Assembly: GCA_019689635.1 (NCBI GenBank)
Contig: JADGHB010000015.1
Span: 1-63,103, forward strand
Source of the DNA: Nevskia sp.
GTDB taxonomy: Bacteria > Pseudomonadota > Gammaproteobacteria > Nevskiales > Nevskiaceae
Reading direction: 5' to 3'
Length of the DNA stretch: 63,103 nt
Every line of letters starts with the position of its first letter. Within the stretch, counting starts at the first letter, position 1. Shown piece after piece: positions 1-8,064 of the stretch. The translations under genes were made by a program, and so were the position numbers. Below the pieces are notes generated by a model. The model saw only the letters and a program-made list of their open reading frames with translations. It searched no databases and was not told the origin of the DNA.

Positions 1-330
1 CGCGGCGTAGACGTTCCACATCGCATACGGCCGGTGCAGGTCCGCGTATTCGGTGTAACTGCCGTTGCGCGGCAGATCGAGATGGTCGGAGGCGAACGCA
101 CGCGCGCGCTCCGCCTGTTCCAGGCGCGCCTTCAACTGCGCATCGACATGCGGATCGGCGACGACCTCCGCGATCGGCTCGCGCGCGGCGAGCAGCGCGT
201 ATTCGCCGTGCGCCAGATGGACGTAGTAGCCGAGATCGCCGCAGGCGGACAAGAAGCTAGCGGCCACTACCAGTGAAGCATGAATGAAGAAGCGCGATTC
301 GGACTGATCCAGAACTCCACACTTTTTCAT
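1..330 (-). CDS. Predicted aminopeptidase lipoprotein (COG4324 type), N-terminal part only
   Basis: The frame runs off the left edge of the window, so only the first 110 codons are seen. The ATG at 330 is followed by a hydrophobic stretch ending in a lipobox, L27-S-A-C30, so the mature protein would be a lipoprotein anchored at Cys30. The following residues (GDLGYYVHLAHGEY, then a PIAEVVADP motif and the segment LPRNGSYTEYADLHRP) match my memory of the predicted aminopeptidase family COG4324, which begins with the same GYY...G...L and NGSY..YADL..P blocks. The catalytic part lies outside the window. Family assignment is by motif recall and the exact substrate is unknown. Confidence 0.72.
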   Translation of the reverse strand, partial: MKKCGVLDQSESRFFIHASLVVAASFLSACGDLGYYVHLAHGEYALLAAREPIAEVVADPHVDAQLKARLEQAERARAFASDHLDLPRNGSYTEYADLHRPYAMWNVYAA

Positions 331-367
331 TCGTGCCGCACTTTCAGGATCGCTCCGCAACCATTCT

Positions 368-784
368 CTACAAGCAGAATGTGTAATGTCCGTCGTGTGA
401 AATGGTGAGCGCTCCCATACACAGCACATCCCTGCCAATCAGGATCTGGAATGGAGCCGCACCGTCTATCTCAAACTGGGTGACGGACAAATTGGGCATC
501 CCAAAGACAGCGGCTCCAAAATTGATCGCGAGATCGATAAGGAATCGAGGCACGGATTGTGCTCCATGAACTCCTGAAACCTCTGCCATGCCGACTGGTG
601 CTAAGCCAAGGTCGTTCACGATCGCTTGCGAAATGCAGGTATGACTTGCGCCCGTGTCTATTAGTGCCGGCCATGATCGGATCTGCAGATTCGCCCGCCT
701 CTGCTGAAGAGAGCCTGGCGGCAAGACACCGGCAAGTACGAGGATGCCAAGCTGCGGATCGAATTTCCCGCTAATGCACGGCAT
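368..784 (-). CDS. Retropepsin-like aspartic protease domain protein
   Basis: A 138-residue single-domain protein. It has the aspartic protease signature ALIDTGASHTCIS at about residues 40-52 (catalytic Asp in D-T-G-A) and a C-terminal hydrophobic flap-type segment FQILIGRDVL near residues 112-121, as in retropepsin-like bacterial proteins. With one D-T-G-A motif it would have to act as a homodimer, like viral retropepsins. There is no signal peptide. Its start (ATG at 784) lies 14 bases inside the end of the DUF5678-like gene, so the two are co-transcribed and probably translationally coupled. The substrate is unknown; the partner protein is an obvious candidate to test. Confidence 0.78.
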   Translation of the reverse strand: MPCISGKFDPQLGILVLAGVLPPGSLQQRRANLQIRSWPALIDTGASHTCISQAIVNDLGLAPVGMAEVSGVHGAQSVPRFLIDLAINFGAAVFGMPNLSVTQFEIDGAAPFQILIGRDVLCMGALTISHDGHYTFCL

Positions 785-1016
785 ACGAGAAGAATCCGAG
801 ATTCACCGGCGTGCCGGTGATTTCCTGGATCGAGTAACGGCCATCTGCATAAAGGGCCTTACCGGCTTTTGCCGCGTCGGCTGCGGTATCGAAAATCTCG
901 ACAATGTTTTCGTCCCGCATCAGGGCAAACTTTCCCGGATACTTCGCCAGAAGTTCGGGAAGCTTTTTTTTGAAAGCTTCGTAGTTAGCGCGCACGTGAT
1001 CGACGGGATGGTTCAT
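771..1016 (-). CDS. Small DUF5678-like protein coupled to the aspartic protease
   Basis: An 81-residue protein with the pattern of DUF5678: an N-terminal helix (ANYEAFKKKLPELLAKYPGKFALM), then a short strand region (ENIVEIFDTAADAAKAGKALYADGRYSI). DUF5678 proteins are small, of unknown function, and are often encoded next to retropepsin-like proteases. That is what is seen here, since the end of this gene overlaps the protease start by 14 bases. It lies 89 bases downstream of the molybdopterin oxidoreductase on the same strand, so it may have its own promoter in 1017-1105. I see no catalytic motif in it. Confidence 0.65.
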   Translation of the reverse strand: MNHPVDHVRANYEAFKKKLPELLAKYPGKFALMRDENIVEIFDTAADAAKAGKALYADGRYSIQEITGTPVNLGFFSYAVH

Positions 1017-1105
1017 GGCTGGTCAAAAAGAGAGCGAGTGCGCCTGTCTATGGGCAAGCATTTTTGCACAAATACCCCATGCGCGTAAGAGCGCGATGAA
1101 AGGCG

Positions 1106-3361
1106 TTACGCTGCCTCCACGCGCACCGGCACGCCGTTGAGCGCGGCGTTGCCGGACAGCGTGTCGAGCCAGGCTTCGTCGGTGACGTCGTTGATGCTGG
1201 CGCCGGCATGGGCCTTGGCAACGCGCAGGCGCGTGCCGGGGCGGTGATGGCCGTAACCGTGCGGCAGGCTGACCACGCCGCGCATCATCTCCTCGCTGGC
1301 CCGCACTTCGACCTCCACGCTCCCCGTCCGCGAGGACAGCTGCACGCGCGCGCCGTCCGCGATCCCGCGCGCGGCGAGGTCTTCCGGATGCATGAGCAAC
1401 TGGTGGCGCGGTTTGCCTTTGACCAGGCGCTCGGAATTGTGCATCCAGGAATTGTTGCTGCGCACGTGGCGGCGGCCGATGAGGCGCAACTGGCCGTCGG
1501 CCTCGGGCGCATCGAGCAGCTCGCGCTCGGCGCGCGGCAGCTCGGCGAGCAGCTCCGGCACCGCACAGCGGATGCGCTTATTTTTCGTCCACAGTCGCTG
1601 CGGGAACGCGGGTTGCAGCGGGCCGAGATCCACGCCGTGCGGATGCGCTTTCAGCGCGGCGATCGACAGCGCCGGCGCGGCGCTCGCCCGCGGCAGGAAT
1701 TTCCGAGCCGCGCCGAGCAGCCTGTCCGGCAGTTCCGCGAGCCTGGGCGCCAGGCGCGCCACCGCGGCCTGCGCAACGACCTTGGCGACGACCGCGGCTT
1801 GCGGCATTTTTCGCAAGGCGCCGTAAGGCCCGTGTTGCAGGGCGATGTCGATGAGCTGGTCGGGCCGCAGCCGCAGCCGCGCCCGCACGCGGCGGTCCTC
1901 GGTCAAACGTCGGCCCAGTTCGTAGAGGATCTCCCAGTCGTGCTTGGCGCCCGCGGGTTTGGCGAACAGCGCCGGGCTGTAGCGCGCGGTATTGCGCACC
2001 GCCAGCGCATGGAAGATCAGATCGTAGTGATCGTGCTCCAGCGCGCTGGTGGGCGGCAGGATGACGTGGGCGTGGCGCGTGGTCTCGTTGAGATAGAAAT
2101 CGATCGAGACCATGAACGCCAGCCGGCCCAAGGCGCGCTCCAGGCGCGGGCCGTTGGGCGTGGACAGCACCGGGTTGCCGGCCACCGTCAGCAGCGCCCG
2201 CACCTGTCCGGCCCCCGGCGTCTCGATCTCCTCGGCGAGCGCGGCCACGGGCAGCTCGCCGGCGAATTCCGGCAAGCCGCGCACGCGGCTCTTCCAGCGC
2301 CCGTAATGCCCGGGCCCCACCAGCCGCGCGCCGATGAGATCGACCGCCGGTTGCGTGACCCGCGTGCCGCCGGCGCGGTCGAGGTTGCCGGTGACCAGGT
2401 TCAGCAACTGGATGGCCCACTGGCACAGCGTGCCGAAGCGCTGAGTGGACAGGCCGACGCGTCCGTACACGGCAGCGCGTTCCGCCGCCGCCAGCTCGCG
2501 CGCCAGGCGCACGATCGTTTCCGCGGCGATGCCGGTGGCACGCGCCGCCCGCTGCGGGGTGAACGCCGCGAGCGCCGCGCGCACCGTCTCGAGTCCGTCG
2601 CTGAATTCCGCGAGCCGGCCGGGTTGGGCCAGACCTTCGTCGAAAATCACCTTGAGCAGCGCCAAGAGCAGCGCCGCGTCGGTCCCGGGACGGATGAAGT
2701 GATGTTCGTCGGCGACTCGCGCGGTCTCGCTGCGACGCGGATCGATCACGATCATCTTGCCGCCGCGCGCCTTGAGCGCCGCGAGCCGGCCGGGAAAGTC
2801 GGGCACGGTCATCAGGCTGCCGTTGGAAGCCATCGGATTGGCGCCGAGCACCAGGAAGAATTGCGTGCGGTCGAGATCCGGAATCGGCAGCAGGAACTGG
2901 TGACCGTACATCCACAGCGCCACGAGCTGATGCGGGAGCTGGTCCACCGAAGTCGCGGAGTAGCGGTTGTGCGTCTTGAGCAGGCGCAGGAAGGCCGGGC
3001 CGTGGGTGAGGTTGCCGTAGTTGTGCACCGTCGGGTTGCCGAGATAGACCGCGAGCGCGTCGCGACCGTGCCGAGCCTGGAGCTCCCGGATGCGCTCGGC
3101 AACCAGATCGAAGGCTTCCTCCCAGCCGATTTCCTCCCAGTCGCCGCCCTTGCGCCTGAGCGGCCGGCGCAGGCGGTCGGGATCGGAATGGATGTCCTTG
3201 AGCGCCACCGCCTTGGGACAGACATGGCCGCGCGACAGCGGATCGGCCGCGTCGCCACGGATCGCGGCGATCGCCCCGCCCTGCACCCGCACTTCGATCC
3301 CGCACATCGCCTCGCACAGGTTGCACGCGCGGTAATGAACCCGTTCGTCCGCACCGTTCAT
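1106..3361 (-). CDS. Molybdopterin-dependent oxidoreductase (DMSO reductase/formate dehydrogenase superfamily)
   Basis: A 751-residue catalytic subunit. The N-terminus holds a [4Fe-4S] site with Cys13, Cys16, Cys20 and Cys48 (C-N-L-C-E-A-M-C then G-H-V-C-P-K). Molybdopterin-binding blocks follow (LGNPTVHNYGN, GANPMASNG, VIDPRRSETA), and a C-terminal dinucleotide-binding domain has SLPHGYGHHRPG. There is no twin-arginine signal, so it should be cytoplasmic. No Cys or selenocysteine stands at the expected Mo-ligand position, so it is not a standard formate dehydrogenase. The start is the ATG at 3361 because it gives the Fe-S motif at the right distance; it overlaps the stop of the MBL gene by four bases. 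No small subunit is encoded nearby. The substrate cannot be named from sequence. Confidence 0.85.
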   Translation of the reverse strand: MNGADERVHYRACNLCEAMCGIEVRVQGGAIAAIRGDAADPLSRGHVCPKAVALKDIHSDPDRLRRPLRRKGGDWEEIGWEEAFDLVAERIRELQARHGRDALAVYLGNPTVHNYGNLTHGPAFLRLLKTHNRYSATSVDQLPHQLVALWMYGHQFLLPIPDLDRTQFFLVLGANPMASNGSLMTVPDFPGRLAALKARGGKMIVIDPRRSETARVADEHHFIRPGTDAALLLALLKVIFDEGLAQPGRLAEFSDGLETVRAALAAFTPQRAARATGIAAETIVRLARELAAAERAAVYGRVGLSTQRFGTLCQWAIQLLNLVTGNLDRAGGTRVTQPAVDLIGARLVGPGHYGRWKSRVRGLPEFAGELPVAALAEEIETPGAGQVRALLTVAGNPVLSTPNGPRLERALGRLAFMVSIDFYLNETTRHAHVILPPTSALEHDHYDLIFHALAVRNTARYSPALFAKPAGAKHDWEILYELGRRLTEDRRVRARLRLRPDQLIDIALQHGPYGALRKMPQAAVVAKVVAQAAVARLAPRLAELPDRLLGAARKFLPRASAAPALSIAALKAHPHGVDLGPLQPAFPQRLWTKNKRIRCAVPELLAELPRAERELLDAPEADGQLRLIGRRHVRSNNSWMHNSERLVKGKPRHQLLMHPEDLAARGIADGARVQLSSRTGSVEVEVRASEEMMRGVVSLPHGYGHHRPGTRLRVAKAHAGASINDVTDEAWLDTLSGNAALNGVPVRVEAA

Positions 3362-4326
3362 GCTGGCGCTCCTTTCTTTTTCGTCTTGCTGTCGCGGTCG
3401 AGCCATACTTCCAACCCCTGCGTGTTGAGCTCCATGTCGAACTCCAGCAGGCGCTGCGCCTGGGCCACGGACAGCGGGCAGTCCAAGGCCGCGAGCTCGT
3501 GCAGGGCGTGCTCGGTCAGCTCGGCGCGGATGCGCGCGTGGCGGTCGGGCGCGTCGGCATGACGCCGCGCGATGCGCTGATAGGCCACAAGCCCGCGCTT
3601 GAGCTCGCGCGCCAGCCGCGGCACCTCGCCGAGGCGGCCGAAATGGGTGAGATAGACCCAGGCCGGATCGAGCGCGAGCAGACGGTCGAGCGTGGCGAGC
3701 CAGGCTTCCGGCTCGAACTGCACCGGGGTGGTGGTCGGGAACAGATAGGGGCCCTCGGGACCGTCGAACTCGCGGTAAGAAATGCCGAACACGTCGCCGG
3801 AAAAAATCCCGCGGCTGGCCGCGTCCCAGATCACGTAGTGGTGGCGCGCATGGCCGGGCGCGTCGTAGAACACCAGCTCGCGGCCCGCGAAGTCGAGCGT
3901 GAAGCCGTCGTCGGCCACCTGCACGCGCGACTCCGGCACCGGCAGGATTGCGCCGTACATCCGGGTCAGGTTCTGCGCGCCGTACACCGCCGCCGCGCCT
4001 TCGATCAGCTTGCTGGGATCGATCAGGTGTCGCGCGGCGCGCGGATGGGCGATCAGTTGCGCCTTGGGCAGCGCGCGCATCAGCGCGCCGGCGCCGCCGG
4101 CGTGGTCGAGGTGCACGTGGGTGGGCATGACGTAGGCGACCTGCTCCGGAGCGATGCCCTTGTGCGCCAGCACGTCCAGCAGCCCCGGCACGGACAGCGA
4201 AGTGCCGCAGTCGACGAAGGCGTAGCGTTCGCCGCTGCGCAGCAGGTAGGCGCAGGCCAGGCCGGTTCGCACCTGCTCGGTGTCGATGCAGCAGACGTCG
4301 TATTCGTAATCGCAAAACGGTGGCAT
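3358..4326 (-). CDS. MBL-fold metallohydrolase
   Basis: A 322-residue metallo-beta-lactamase-fold protein. The metal-binding motif T-H-V-H-L-D-H is at residues 69-75, a further His-containing block (APGHARHHYVIWD) is in mid-protein, and an Asp ligand occurs in IFSGDVFG. This pattern fits glyoxalase II/SoxH-like hydrolases that use two Zn or Fe ions. It lacks a signal peptide. It sits between a LuxR regulator (12-base gap upstream) and a molybdopterin oxidoreductase (4-base ATGA overlap downstream), so it probably works in the same pathway. The substrate, likely a thioester or similar hydrolysable intermediate, is inference only. Confidence 0.85.
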   Translation of the reverse strand: MPPFCDYEYDVCCIDTEQVRTGLACAYLLRSGERYAFVDCGTSLSVPGLLDVLAHKGIAPEQVAYVMPTHVHLDHAGGAGALMRALPKAQLIAHPRAARHLIDPSKLIEGAAAVYGAQNLTRMYGAILPVPESRVQVADDGFTLDFAGRELVFYDAPGHARHHYVIWDAASRGIFSGDVFGISYREFDGPEGPYLFPTTTPVQFEPEAWLATLDRLLALDPAWVYLTHFGRLGEVPRLARELKRGLVAYQRIARRHADAPDRHARIRAELTEHALHELAALDCPLSVAQAQRLLEFDMELNTQGLEVWLDRDSKTKKKGAPA

Positions 4327-4337
4327 GGAGGAACCCC

Positions 4338-5225
4338 TCAGTGCCCGCCGGTGCCGCCGCGCAGCAGTCCGATCAAATCCTCGCGGCGGTAGATCGCGAG
4401 CTTGCGGTAGATGCGCGTGGTGTGGTTGGCCACGGTCGAGACGGCGATCCCGTACTGGCGGGCGATCGACTTGAGCGTCTTGCCGTGCGAAAGCGCGCGT
4501 GCGATCTCCTGCTCGCGCGGCGAGAGCTGATCCAGGGGCAAGGGCTTGCGCGCGTAGACCAGATACCAGCTACCGCAGGGTTCCACCCGCAGGTGGAGCT
4601 CGCCCGCGCTGAACTCGCCGCCGCGCTCGCCCAGCGCATGGCGCGGCAGGGGAAACGGCAGCCGCCAGGTTTCGGCGCCGGCGGCGAGCTCGTCCAGCAG
4701 GGCGCGGAAGCGATCGCTGGTCGCGTACAGCGTGCCCTCGGCGTCCACCAGGGCGGCGGCGCCGCGGTTGGCCCGTCCCATGGCGTGCAGCCAGTCGTCG
4801 CGCTGGATGAACTGGTGCAGGCACAGCGCCGAGGCCTCGCACAGATGCGCACCGGCGCGCGCGAACCGCGCTCGGGTCTGCGCCGTCGGCGGCTGCGGAA
4901 ACTCCAGCGCCAGCGTGTGCAGCAAGCCGCTGCGGGCGGGGGCATAGACCAGCGCGACAGCGGCGCCGCCCATCTCGGTCACCGCCTCGTCGCCGGTCTC
5001 GGGCGGCGGCAGCCGCGCCAGCTTGAGCGGCGAGGTGAAGTTGAAGGGAACCTGGGTCAGTTCGCCGGCCTCGGCCTCGGCCTTGCGGCTGCGCGTCCAC
5101 CAGGCGGCGCCCTCGGCGTCGAATCCCTGGCGCAGCAATTCCAGCGCTTCCCGGCGATAGCCGCGCCACTCGCCGCTCAAGGCGCGGCGGTAAAACGCGT
5201 TGATCAAGGTGTCCATCTCGTCCAT
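4338..5225 (-). CDS. LuxR-family transcriptional regulator
   Basis: A 295-residue regulator. The C-terminal 60 residues form a LuxR/GerE helix-turn-helix (LSPREQEIARALSHGKTLKSI, then AVSTVANHTTRIYRKL). The N-terminal 220 residues contain no receiver Asp motif and look like a PAS/GAF-type sensor region with an embedded VDAEGTLYATSDRFRAL segment. It is the first gene of an apparent operon with the MBL hydrolase and the molybdopterin oxidoreductase, so it probably controls that operon. The 209-base gap upstream (5226-5434) is where its promoter should lie; I could not pick out a convincing -35/-10 pair there. The inducer is unknown. Confidence 0.82.
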   Translation of the reverse strand: MDEMDTLINAFYRRALSGEWRGYRREALELLRQGFDAEGAAWWTRSRKAEAEAGELTQVPFNFTSPLKLARLPPPETGDEAVTEMGGAAVALVYAPARSGLLHTLALEFPQPPTAQTRARFARAGAHLCEASALCLHQFIQRDDWLHAMGRANRGAAALVDAEGTLYATSDRFRALLDELAAGAETWRLPFPLPRHALGERGGEFSAGELHLRVEPCGSWYLVYARKPLPLDQLSPREQEIARALSHGKTLKSIARQYGIAVSTVANHTTRIYRKLAIYRREDLIGLLRGGTGGH

Positions 5226-5434
5226 CGTGGATCGCCTTTGGTTTCGGGCCTTTGTTGAGGGCCTTTTGTCAAAGCCTCGTGCGCGGATGCGGTGCCGCCG
5301 AGCGTGGCGTACGGCGAGCGCCGTCGGTACGCTGGTTCCCAGCCGCTCGATGGCCTCATGGCGCCCTCCGCCGCTGCTCCAATTCTGAACGCCTCGGTAG
5401 GACCGCGCTAGCCAAGCCTCGTCGGTGCGCCGTG

Positions 5435-6424
5435 CTAGTGCGGTTTCCGCCCCGGCTGTGAGGGCGGCGGCGGTTCGAAGTGGCGCTCGAAATCCTGGTC
5501 CTCGTAGGACGCGGGATCCTCGGCCGGCTCCAGATGGATCACCGCCGTCAACCGCGGCAGCACTTCGGCCAGCCGCCGCTCCAGGCGCTCCACCAGATCG
5601 TGGCCGCGTTGCACCGTCCAGTCACCCGGCACCAGCACGTGGAAATCGGCGAAGCGCCGCGCCGCCGAGCGGCGCGTGCGCAGAGCGTGAAAGCCGATGG
5701 CCGTCCCTTGCCGCGCGCCCTCCGCCCGAAACTCCTCCAGCACCTCGCGCAAGCGCTGCTGCTCTTCGTCCGGCAAGGCAGTGTCCATCAAGCCCTGCGC
5801 CGATTCGCGGATCAGCCGGTAGCCCTCCCACAGCACGTTGAGCGCCACCGCCAGCGCCACCAGCGGGTCCAGCCACCACGCGCCGGTGAGCGCCACCAGG
5901 CCGACGCCCGCGATCACGCCCGCCGTGGTCCACACGTCGGCCATGAGATGGCGCGAGTCCGCGATCAGGGTGATCGAGTGATGGCGCTTGCCGGCGCTCG
6001 CCAGCACGCGCGCGCAGGCGAAGTTGACGAGGCTGGCGAGCGCGGCGATCGCCAGACCCGCGCCGGTCTGTTCCAGCGCGCGCGGCGCGAACAAGCGCGG
6101 GAGCGCCTCGACCACGATCAAGCCGGCGGCGAGAAAGATCAGCATGCCCTCGAAGCCGGAGGAGAAATACTCGGCCTTGTCGTGACCGTAGGCGTGCTCT
6201 GCGTCGGGCGGTTGCGCCGCCAGCCGCAGCATGAGCAGCGCCATCAGCGCGCCGCCGAGGTTGGTCAGCGTCTCCAGCGCGTCGGACAGCAGCCCGACGG
6301 AGCCGGTCAGTCTCCAGGCCGCAAGTTTGAGCCCGAGCACGCCAGTCGCCGCGCCCACCGACAGCCAGGCATAGCGCGTGAGCCAGGCGCGGCTTTTCAT
6401 GGCGGCGCGAGTCGACACAGACAT
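5435..6424 (-). CDS. Cation diffusion facilitator family metal exporter
   Basis: A 329-residue inner-membrane transporter with about five or six hydrophobic segments in the first 210 residues and a cytoplasmic C-terminal domain. CDF hallmarks are visible: SVGLLSDALETLTN in TM2, HAYGHDKAEYFSSGFEG after TM2-3, and DSRHLMADVWTTAGV in TM5. The Asp and His residues in these segments form the divalent-cation site. CDF proteins export Zn, Fe, Cd or similar ions by proton antiport. The specific metal cannot be read from the sequence. The ATG at 6424 is preferred over an upstream TTG at 6445. It is 40 bases downstream of the sulfite-oxidase-like gene on the same strand. Confidence 0.9.
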   Translation of the reverse strand: MSVSTRAAMKSRAWLTRYAWLSVGAATGVLGLKLAAWRLTGSVGLLSDALETLTNLGGALMALLMLRLAAQPPDAEHAYGHDKAEYFSSGFEGMLIFLAAGLIVVEALPRLFAPRALEQTGAGLAIAALASLVNFACARVLASAGKRHHSITLIADSRHLMADVWTTAGVIAGVGLVALTGAWWLDPLVALAVALNVLWEGYRLIRESAQGLMDTALPDEEQQRLREVLEEFRAEGARQGTAIGFHALRTRRSAARRFADFHVLVPGDWTVQRGHDLVERLERRLAEVLPRLTAVIHLEPAEDPASYEDQDFERHFEPPPPSQPGRKPH

Positions 6425-6464
6425 GAGACCGCGCGGATTCCACAATACGCTGACACAGAACGCC

Positions 6465-7505
6465 TCATGCCTCGGCCACGCCGTGGCTGCGCAGGAACGC
6501 GGCCTGGTCTTCGAGCAAGCCGCTGACGCGCGCGAGCTGCAAGCCTTCCACCCGCGCGGCGAGCCGGCGGCCGCCGCCGAAATCGCGGAAGAAGCGCGTG
6601 GCGGTCAGCGTGGCATCGACGATGCGCGCCCCGCGCAGATCGGCGCCCGCGAAGCTCGCACCCTCCAGATCGGCGCCGGAAAAATCGCAACCGCGCAGAT
6701 CGGCGCCTTCGAGGTTCGACAAGGACAGATTGGCGCCGGAGAAGTCCGCCCCGGCCAGGCGCGCGCGGCGCAGCGAGCAGTATTTGAGCTGCACCCCGCG
6801 CAGATCGAGCGCGTGCGGCTGCCAGCCGCCGAGTCGGGCGCGCAGCACCACGCGTCCGCGCCACGGCGAAAAATCCCGCGCCGCACGCAGCGCACGCACC
6901 TCCTCGGCGCTCGCGGTGCGCGCCGCGTCGAAACGCTGTTCGCGCCAGGGATCGGCTTCGTTGTGATAGGCGCTTTCGCGCTCCCAGTAACCGAGCCGAT
7001 CCTCGGCCAAAAGCTCGATGCGCACCAGCCACTTGAGACTTTTGTAGAAATAGCGGCCCGGCGTGACCGTGCGCAAGGGCGCGCCGTGTTCGGGCGCCAG
7101 CGGCGCGCCGTCCAGCGCGTGCACCAGCCAGGTATCGCTCAGCGCGAGCTCGAGCGGCAGCGAAGTGTCGTGCGCCCGAGCGCTGTGGGCCACGAAGCGC
7201 ACGTAGCGCGCGGCGGCCTGTACCTCGGCGCGCTCGAGCAGCTCGGCGAGCGGCAGGCCGCGCAGACGGACCGCCCGCCGCGACCAGCCGGTGACGCAAT
7301 GGAGGTCCGCCACTCGTTCGCGCCGGGCGAGCCGCAAGATTTCGTCGAGGGAGAGGGTCAGCGGTCGCGCGACCAGGCCGTCCACCGTCAGGCGCCAGTC
7401 GCGCGCGTCCAGACCCGGCGCCGGCGCGGCTTCGCCCACCACCGGGAATTTCTCCGTCGCCGCCTGGCCCGGCGGCAGCCAGCTTGCCGATTTCTGGTCG
7501 TCCAT
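6465..7505 (-). CDS. Sulfite-oxidase-fold molybdopterin oxidoreductase fused to pentapeptide repeats
   Basis: A 346-residue protein from the ATG at 7505. Residues 1-215 are a sulfite oxidase/YuiH-type Mo-cofactor domain, with DLHCVTGWSRRAVRLRG carrying the Mo-ligand Cys70, LAPEHGAPLRTVTPGRYFYKS, and a C-terminal WERESAYHNEADPWREQRF. Residues about 225-296 are a run of A(D/N)LXX pentapeptides (for example GADFSGANLSLSNLEGADL) expected to fold as a right-handed quadrilateral beta-helix. No signal peptide or Tat motif is present, so it is probably cytoplasmic. The enzyme family usually ends after the HN.GDPW block, so the repeat tail looks like a lineage-specific fusion. The substrate is unknown. 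Confidence 0.85.
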   Translation of the reverse strand: MDDQKSASWLPPGQAATEKFPVVGEAAPAPGLDARDWRLTVDGLVARPLTLSLDEILRLARRERVADLHCVTGWSRRAVRLRGLPLAELLERAEVQAAARYVRFVAHSARAHDTSLPLELALSDTWLVHALDGAPLAPEHGAPLRTVTPGRYFYKSLKWLVRIELLAEDRLGYWERESAYHNEADPWREQRFDAARTASAEEVRALRAARDFSPWRGRVVLRARLGGWQPHALDLRGVQLKYCSLRRARLAGADFSGANLSLSNLEGADLRGCDFSGADLEGASFAGADLRGARIVDATLTATRFFRDFGGGRRLAARVEGLQLARVSGLLEDQAAFLRSHGVAEA

Positions 7506-7557
7506 CGGCCTAGTGTGCCGCAGGACGGAATCGACCACAGATTCCACATCCGTCGTT

Positions 7558-8055
7558 TCAAGCCGTGCTTTCGGTGCCAGGCCCGTGAGCGGCCAGCGCG
7601 CCGGCCAGCGCCTCTTCGAGCTTTTCCAGGTTGGGAATCGCCGCTTCCTGGCTCGCCACGCGCACGCGCGCGAGGACCAGTTCGCTGGAGTCCTGCGGCC
7701 GCCGTTCGGCCGGACGCAGCGCCGCGCGGTTCAAAGTGACGAGGTGCGGGTGACCCTCGGCGATGAGCCCGTAATGGCCGCCCTCGATGCGTGCCGTCAC
7801 GGCATTGACGATGACCACGCGCGTGCGGCGGTGATCGGGCGCGGCGGCCCCGTTGTTGAGCAGCTCGAAACGCGCCACCGGCAACTCGCGCCCCTGCCAG
7901 GCCAGCAGACCGGCCAGCCACGGCGCGCAACCCGAGGGCCGCCGCAGACCTTCGGTCGACACCACTTCGGTCACCGCCAGGTTGGGCAGCAGCAGGGTGT
8001 CGCCCTGCAGGGCGATGAGCACGGCGTAGAGCTGGTCGGGCGCGCGGTCGTCCAT
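7558..8055 (-). CDS. chpC: CheW-like adaptor of the Pil-Chp system (ChpC type)
   Basis: A 165-residue CheW-domain protein. The fold signature is visible in LLPNLAVTEVVS, APWLAGLLAWQGRELPVARFELL and VIVNAVTARIEGGHYGLIAEG. It lies 9 bases downstream of the chpA stop, the place where chpC is found in Pseudomonas. It should link receptors other than PilJ, or additional inputs, to the ChpA kinase. The C-terminal 35 residues (ending LEKLEEALAGALAAHGPG) form a short helical extension. The name ChpC rests on gene order; sequence alone supports only a CheW-like domain. Confidence 0.78.
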   Translation of the reverse strand: MDDRAPDQLYAVLIALQGDTLLLPNLAVTEVVSTEGLRRPSGCAPWLAGLLAWQGRELPVARFELLNNGAAAPDHRRTRVVIVNAVTARIEGGHYGLIAEGHPHLVTLNRAALRPAERRPQDSSELVLARVRVASQEAAIPNLEKLEEALAGALAAHGPGTESTA

Positions 8056-8064
8056 GGTGAGGGG

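Noticed and set aside
1208-3562. A 784-codon plus-strand open frame opposite the Mo oxidoreductase
   Set aside because: Antisense shadow; the minus strand has a clear Fe-S and Mo-cofactor protein.
3361-4315. N-terminal extension of the Mo oxidoreductase to 1069 residues
   Set aside because: The extra 318 residues are Arg-rich and lie in a shadow frame of the MBL gene; the Fe-S motif places the start at 3361.
5226-5434. A plus-strand small gene between luxR and the CDF gene
   Set aside because: The frames there overlap both neighbours and have no domain or start signal.
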